A stretch of 64,000 nt of DNA. Origin: Tetrahymena elliotti 4EA (lineage: Eukaryota; Ciliophora; Oligohymenophorea; Hymenostomatida; Tetrahymenidae). Each line of letters opens with the position of its first letter. The stretch's first letter is position 1. A program made the translations under genes and the position numbers. This document shows, one piece after another, positions 63,854 to 64,000 of this stretch. The DNA is taken from NCBI GenBank assembly GCA_000231825.2, contig JH720298.1:364423-428422 (forward strand). The letters are read 5' to 3'. The notes below the pieces were generated by a model, which saw only the letters and a list, made by a program, of their open reading frames with translations, made no database searches and had not been told where the DNA came from.

Positions 63854-64000
63854 TTTTATCTTATTATTTATTTATTAATTGGGGAACTATCTTTTTTTTA
63901 TGCTGAAGTTTAATATTTTATCCTTCATATATTTATAATTATATTTAGTATTTAAATACTTTATTTTATTTTAATATTTTTTTAAACATAATGTAAATTA

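Overview
The window is strongly AT-rich DNA from a ciliate, most likely the macronuclear genome of a Tetrahymena-like oligohymenophorean. Under the standard code almost nothing is open. If TAA and TAG are read as Gln and TGA is the only stop, long reading frames appear on both strands. They are cut by short AT-rich GT..AG introns, mostly about 45-125 nt, and conserved protein motifs run straight through TAA and TAG codons. Starts sit in A-rich contexts (AAAATGG type). I recognise the protein families from motifs; no search was run.

Layout. Minus strand, positions 1-12835: gene A, a giant RNF213 (mysterin)-like protein with a tandem AAA+ core and a Cys-rich finger. Positions 12836-15130: spacer with three identical tRNA-Lys(UUU) genes. 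Plus strand, 15131-18473: gene E, an OSCA/TMEM63 (CSC1-like) channel with nine exons. Minus strand, 18959-50016: three more RNF213-like genes. B has only the C-terminal (E3-shell) half, C is full length, and D has a short N-terminus and two frame breaks in its second AAA module. Plus strand: F (52002-54844) and G (55829-58214), paired PARP-type ADP-ribosyltransferase-like genes, with a broken duplicate of the 5' end of G in front of it; then H (59823-63853), a chitin synthase.

How the genes relate. A to D are tandem paralogues at different stages of divergence. A, C and D share intron positions in the AAA+ core, and A and B share one near the 3' end. The losses differ between copies: Walker residues changed in A and D, the central Cys of the finger lost in C and D, the AAA+ half missing in B, reading frame broken in D. 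F and G also share intron positions, and F has lost recognisable catalytic residues. A local amplification of RNF213-like giant ubiquitin-ligase homologues beside PARP14/PARP10-like genes resembles gene sets that serve cell-autonomous defence in animals. That functional link is inference only. E and H are single-copy membrane proteins with no evident tie to the array.

Exon boundaries were worked out by hand from reading frames, GT..AG signals and paralogue comparison. They are firm for E, F and G and for the main exons of H. For A to D only the diagnostic regions were walked in detail.
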